Shown here one piece after another: positions 5,091 to 6,716 of a stretch of DNA of 6,716 bases. The position numbers were made by a program, and so were the translations under genes. The stretch's first letter is position 1, and each line of letters opens with the position of its first letter. The notes beneath the pieces are model-generated. The model had not been told where the DNA came from. It ran no database searches and worked only from the letters and a program-made list of their open reading frames with translations. The stretch covers positions 1-6,716 of the forward strand of contig JBBSGJ010000131.1 in NCBI GenBank assembly GCA_038254195.1, in the 5' to 3' direction. The stretch is from JBBQAA01 sp038254195. GTDB lineage: Bacteria; Actinomycetota; Thermoleophilia; Solirubrobacterales; Solirubrobacteraceae.

Positions 5091-6698
5091 ATGAATTCAC
5101 ACCGCTCCCCTGCGGGAGGGCGAGCAGGACGGTGGGCCCTCGGGCTCACGCTGGCTGGGCTTCTGCCCGTCCTCGCGGCTCCTGCCGCCGCTTCCGCCGA
5201 CGCCTCCCTCTCATGCCGCGCATCCGCGGCCCGCGTCACCGCGCTGACGCCCTCATCCCCCCTCGCCACCGTGGAGCCCGTCCGGGCCAACGCCGGGGCG
5301 ACGCCGTGCACGAGTCAGAGCGCCGAGACGCTCAAGCCCACCACGATCGGGCCGCTGTCCGTCGACGCGATCGGGGCCTACACCGCGGCCCCGTCCGGCG
5401 GCGGGGCCGCCTTCGCGGGCGCGTCGCAACCGTCCCTCGACCTCGGCGGGCTGAAGATCGGCGTCCAGGCCGTCCAGGCCTCCGCCACCGTCACCTGCAC
5501 GGGCGGGAACCCGGTCCTGTCCGGGGCCTCGCGCGTGGTCGGTCTGACCGTCAACGGCATCCCGATCACGATCCCCTCGGGCGACCAGCCCTTCCGCCTG
5601 AATCTCGGGGTCGCCGACGTGAGCCTCAACGAGCAGACGGTGGCGAACGGCCAGCTCATCCAGCGCGCCGTGCGCGTGACCGTCCCCGGCGTCGCCGACG
5701 CGGTGCTCGCCGAGGCCATCGTGGGCGGCAGCCGTGAGGCCTGCGCGACCCCGCCTGGCGGCACGACCCCGCCTGGCGGCACGACCCCGCCTGGCGGCAC
5801 GACCCCGCCTGGCGGCACGACCCCGCCTGGCGGCACGACCCCGCCCGGCGGCACGACCCCGCCCGGCGGCACGACCCCGCCCGGCGGCGGCCCGCGCGTC
5901 TGCCCGCAGGGCTCCGTGTTCGACCCGGCGAACGGTGTGTGCATCATCCGTCTGCCCGGCTCGGATCGCGTGATCGTCATCGGGCCGCCGTACACGGGTC
6001 CGAGCGGCGGCACGGTCCTGCCCCTGCCCACGGCGCGGCGGCGCTATCAGTCGCCGTGCCTCTCCGGTCCCGGGCTTCCCTACGCGGTGGTCGGAACGAA
6101 CCGCAACGACCGCATCACGGGCACGAACGGCTCCGATCGCATCCTGCTCCTGCGCGGCAACGACGCGGGTGACGGCGGCCGCGGCAACGACTGCGTCGAC
6201 GGCGGGAGCGGACGCGACCTGGTCTCGGGCGCCCTCGGGAACGATCGGCTCTTCGGCGGATCGGACCGGGACCGTGTGCAGGGTGGCTTCGGTAACGACC
6301 GCATCGCCGGCGGCACCGGTAACGACGTCCTACGCGGCGACAGCGGTCGCGACCGGATCGACGGCGGGTCGGGCAACGACCTGGTGCTCGGCGGCTCGGA
6401 CGCCGACCACCTCGCCGGGGGGAGCGGTAACGACCGCGTGCTCGGCGAGTCGGGGGACGACGTCTCCTACGGCGGCGGGGGCAACGACCAGGTGCGCGCG
6501 GGGTACGGCCACGATCGCCTCTACGGCGGCTCGGGTCGCGACTTCATGGGCGCGTTCCTCCTGGGGCCCACCGTCCGGATGGTGGACGGTGGCTCCGGCC
6601 GGGACACGGCCTGGGTGAACCCGCTCGAAGTGCGCGTCACGCGCCACGTGGAGCGCGTGCGGATCCTGGGTGTGCGCAGCCGCGTCAACCGGCGCTAG
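5091..6698 (+). CDS. Secreted anchor-P-like protein with TPPGGT linker and RTX-type calcium-binding repeats
   Basis: ATG 5091 is preferred over GTG 5055, 12 codons upstream, because it gives a compact signal peptide: basic RSPAGGRAGR, hydrophobic WALGLTLAGLLPVLAAPAAA and a likely cut after ASA near residue 40. The product is 535 residues. Region 1 (about 40-219) resembles the choice-of-anchor P type: paired cysteines, a cluster of short strands with LTVNGIPITIPSG, DVSLNEQT and RAVRVTVPGVADAVLAEA. Region 2 (220-266) is eight TPPGGT units, a flexible Gly/Pro/Thr linker. Region 3 (about 267-334) is a spacer with Cys pairs (VCPQGSVFDPANGVC). Region 4 (335-487) is 17 contiguous nonapeptides of GGxGxDxUx type, expected to fold as a calcium-filled parallel beta-roll. 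The C-terminal tail (488-535) is basic and ends RSRVNRR; no sortase LPxTG or terminal membrane helix is seen. The likely site is outside the membrane, as a surface or matrix structural or adhesion protein; no catalytic domain is seen. It may be monocistronic. Confidence 0.88.
   Translation: MNSHRSPAGGRAGRWALGLTLAGLLPVLAAPAAASADASLSCRASAARVTALTPSSPLATVEPVRANAGATPCTSQSAETLKPTTIGPLSVDAIGAYTAAPSGGGAAFAGASQPSLDLGGLKIGVQAVQASATVTCTGGNPVLSGASRVVGLTVNGIPITIPSGDQPFRLNLGVADVSLNEQTVANGQLIQRAVRVTVPGVADAVLAEAIVGGSREACATPPGGTTPPGGTTPPGGTTPPGGTTPPGGTTPPGGTTPPGGTTPPGGGPRVCPQGSVFDPANGVCIIRLPGSDRVIVIGPPYTGPSGGTVLPLPTARRRYQSPCLSGPGLPYAVVGTNRNDRITGTNGSDRILLLRGNDAGDGGRGNDCVDGGSGRDLVSGALGNDRLFGGSDRDRVQGGFGNDRIAGGTGNDVLRGDSGRDRIDGGSGNDLVLGGSDADHLAGGSGNDRVLGESGDDVSYGGGGNDQVRAGYGHDRLYGGSGRDFMGAFLLGPTVRMVDGGSGRDTAWVNPLEVRVTRHVERVRILGVRSRVNRR
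5748..5888 (+). repeat. 18-bp in-frame tandem repeat, eight copies (last partial), encoding TPPGGT
   Basis: The unit is ACCCCG-CCY-GGCGGCACG. The first five copies use CCT for the second proline and the last three use CCC; otherwise they are identical. The last copy ends after GGCGGC, where ACG is replaced by GGC. Because the unit is a multiple of three, copy-number changes keep the frame. The near-identity at DNA level, including synonymous positions, suggests recent expansion by slippage or recombination. Confidence 0.95.
6093..6551 (+). repeat. 17 tandem RTX-like nonapeptide repeats (27-bp degenerate units)
   Basis: The region divides exactly into 17 units of nine codons, from GTNRNDRIT to GGSGRDFMG. 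Most fit GGxGxDxUx, where the Gly and Asp side chains bind calcium in the turns and U is a large aliphatic residue. Imperfect units include the third (LLRGNDAGD), GGSDRDRVQ, GGSDADHLA and AGYGHDRLY. DNA identity between units is low, so this is an older array than the 18-bp repeat. Confidence 0.93.
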
Positions 6699-6716
6699 GG
6701 CTGGCTCGAACGCGTC

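Noticed and set aside
5748..5888. Possible CRISPR array
   Set aside because: The 18-bp units are directly adjacent with no unique spacers and are in frame within a clear coding sequence.
5378..6031. Minus-strand open frame with PGGVVP repeats
   Set aside because: The repeats are the reverse complement of the TPPGGT linker; flanking translation has no recognisable features.

Overview
The window is very GC-rich, and its genes use G or C at most third codon positions. Translation starts are often GTG, and Shine-Dalgarno sequences are mostly weak or absent. This fits a high-GC actinobacterium. The long Asp/Gly-rich nonapeptide array, in the style 'GTNRNDRITGTNGSDRI', and the anchor-P-like secreted domain resemble proteins I associate with Thermoleophilia (Solirubrobacterales-like). 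That placement is inference from style, not a phylogenetic result. No tRNA, rRNA, CRISPR array, transposase or integrase is visible.

Left part (1-1150) looks like a small metal- or redox-responsive locus. A MerR-family regulator (358-765, minus) has a Cys-rich C-terminus. A membrane-anchored cupredoxin (1-304, minus, cut by the window edge) follows it in the same direction. A small protein with three cysteines (836-1150, plus) is divergent. The 70-bp gap between regulator and divergent gene holds an 18-bp dyad between a TTGACT -35 and a weak -10 with 19-bp spacing, the standard MerR/SoxR promoter layout. The cupredoxin reading frame is broken between its linker and its copper domain.

Next (about 1160-1943, minus) is a decayed Nramp-family metal transporter. 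It has frame changes, an apparent internal deletion and a lost C-terminal part, and it runs tail-to-tail into the small Cys protein gene. Indels are concentrated in the left third of the window, while the three large genes to the right are open throughout.

Middle (1996-3614, minus) is a two-gene unit: a 43-codon small ORF whose stop overlaps the start of a secreted, probably lipid-anchored PQQ-like beta-propeller protein. It faces away from trigger factor (tig, 3642-5030, plus), with only 27 bp between the divergent starts.

Right part (5091-6698, plus) is one secreted protein with four parts in order: a signal peptide, an anchor-P-like globular region, eight copies of a TPPGGT linker encoded by an 18-bp tandem repeat, and 17 consecutive RTX-like calcium-binding nonapeptides.

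The tig gene is housekeeping, and the flanking genes mostly concern the cell envelope or metals. I see no convincing new multi-gene system. The best leads are the MerR/cupredoxin/Cys-protein module with its operator, the coupled 43-codon gene, and the repeat architecture of the secreted protein.
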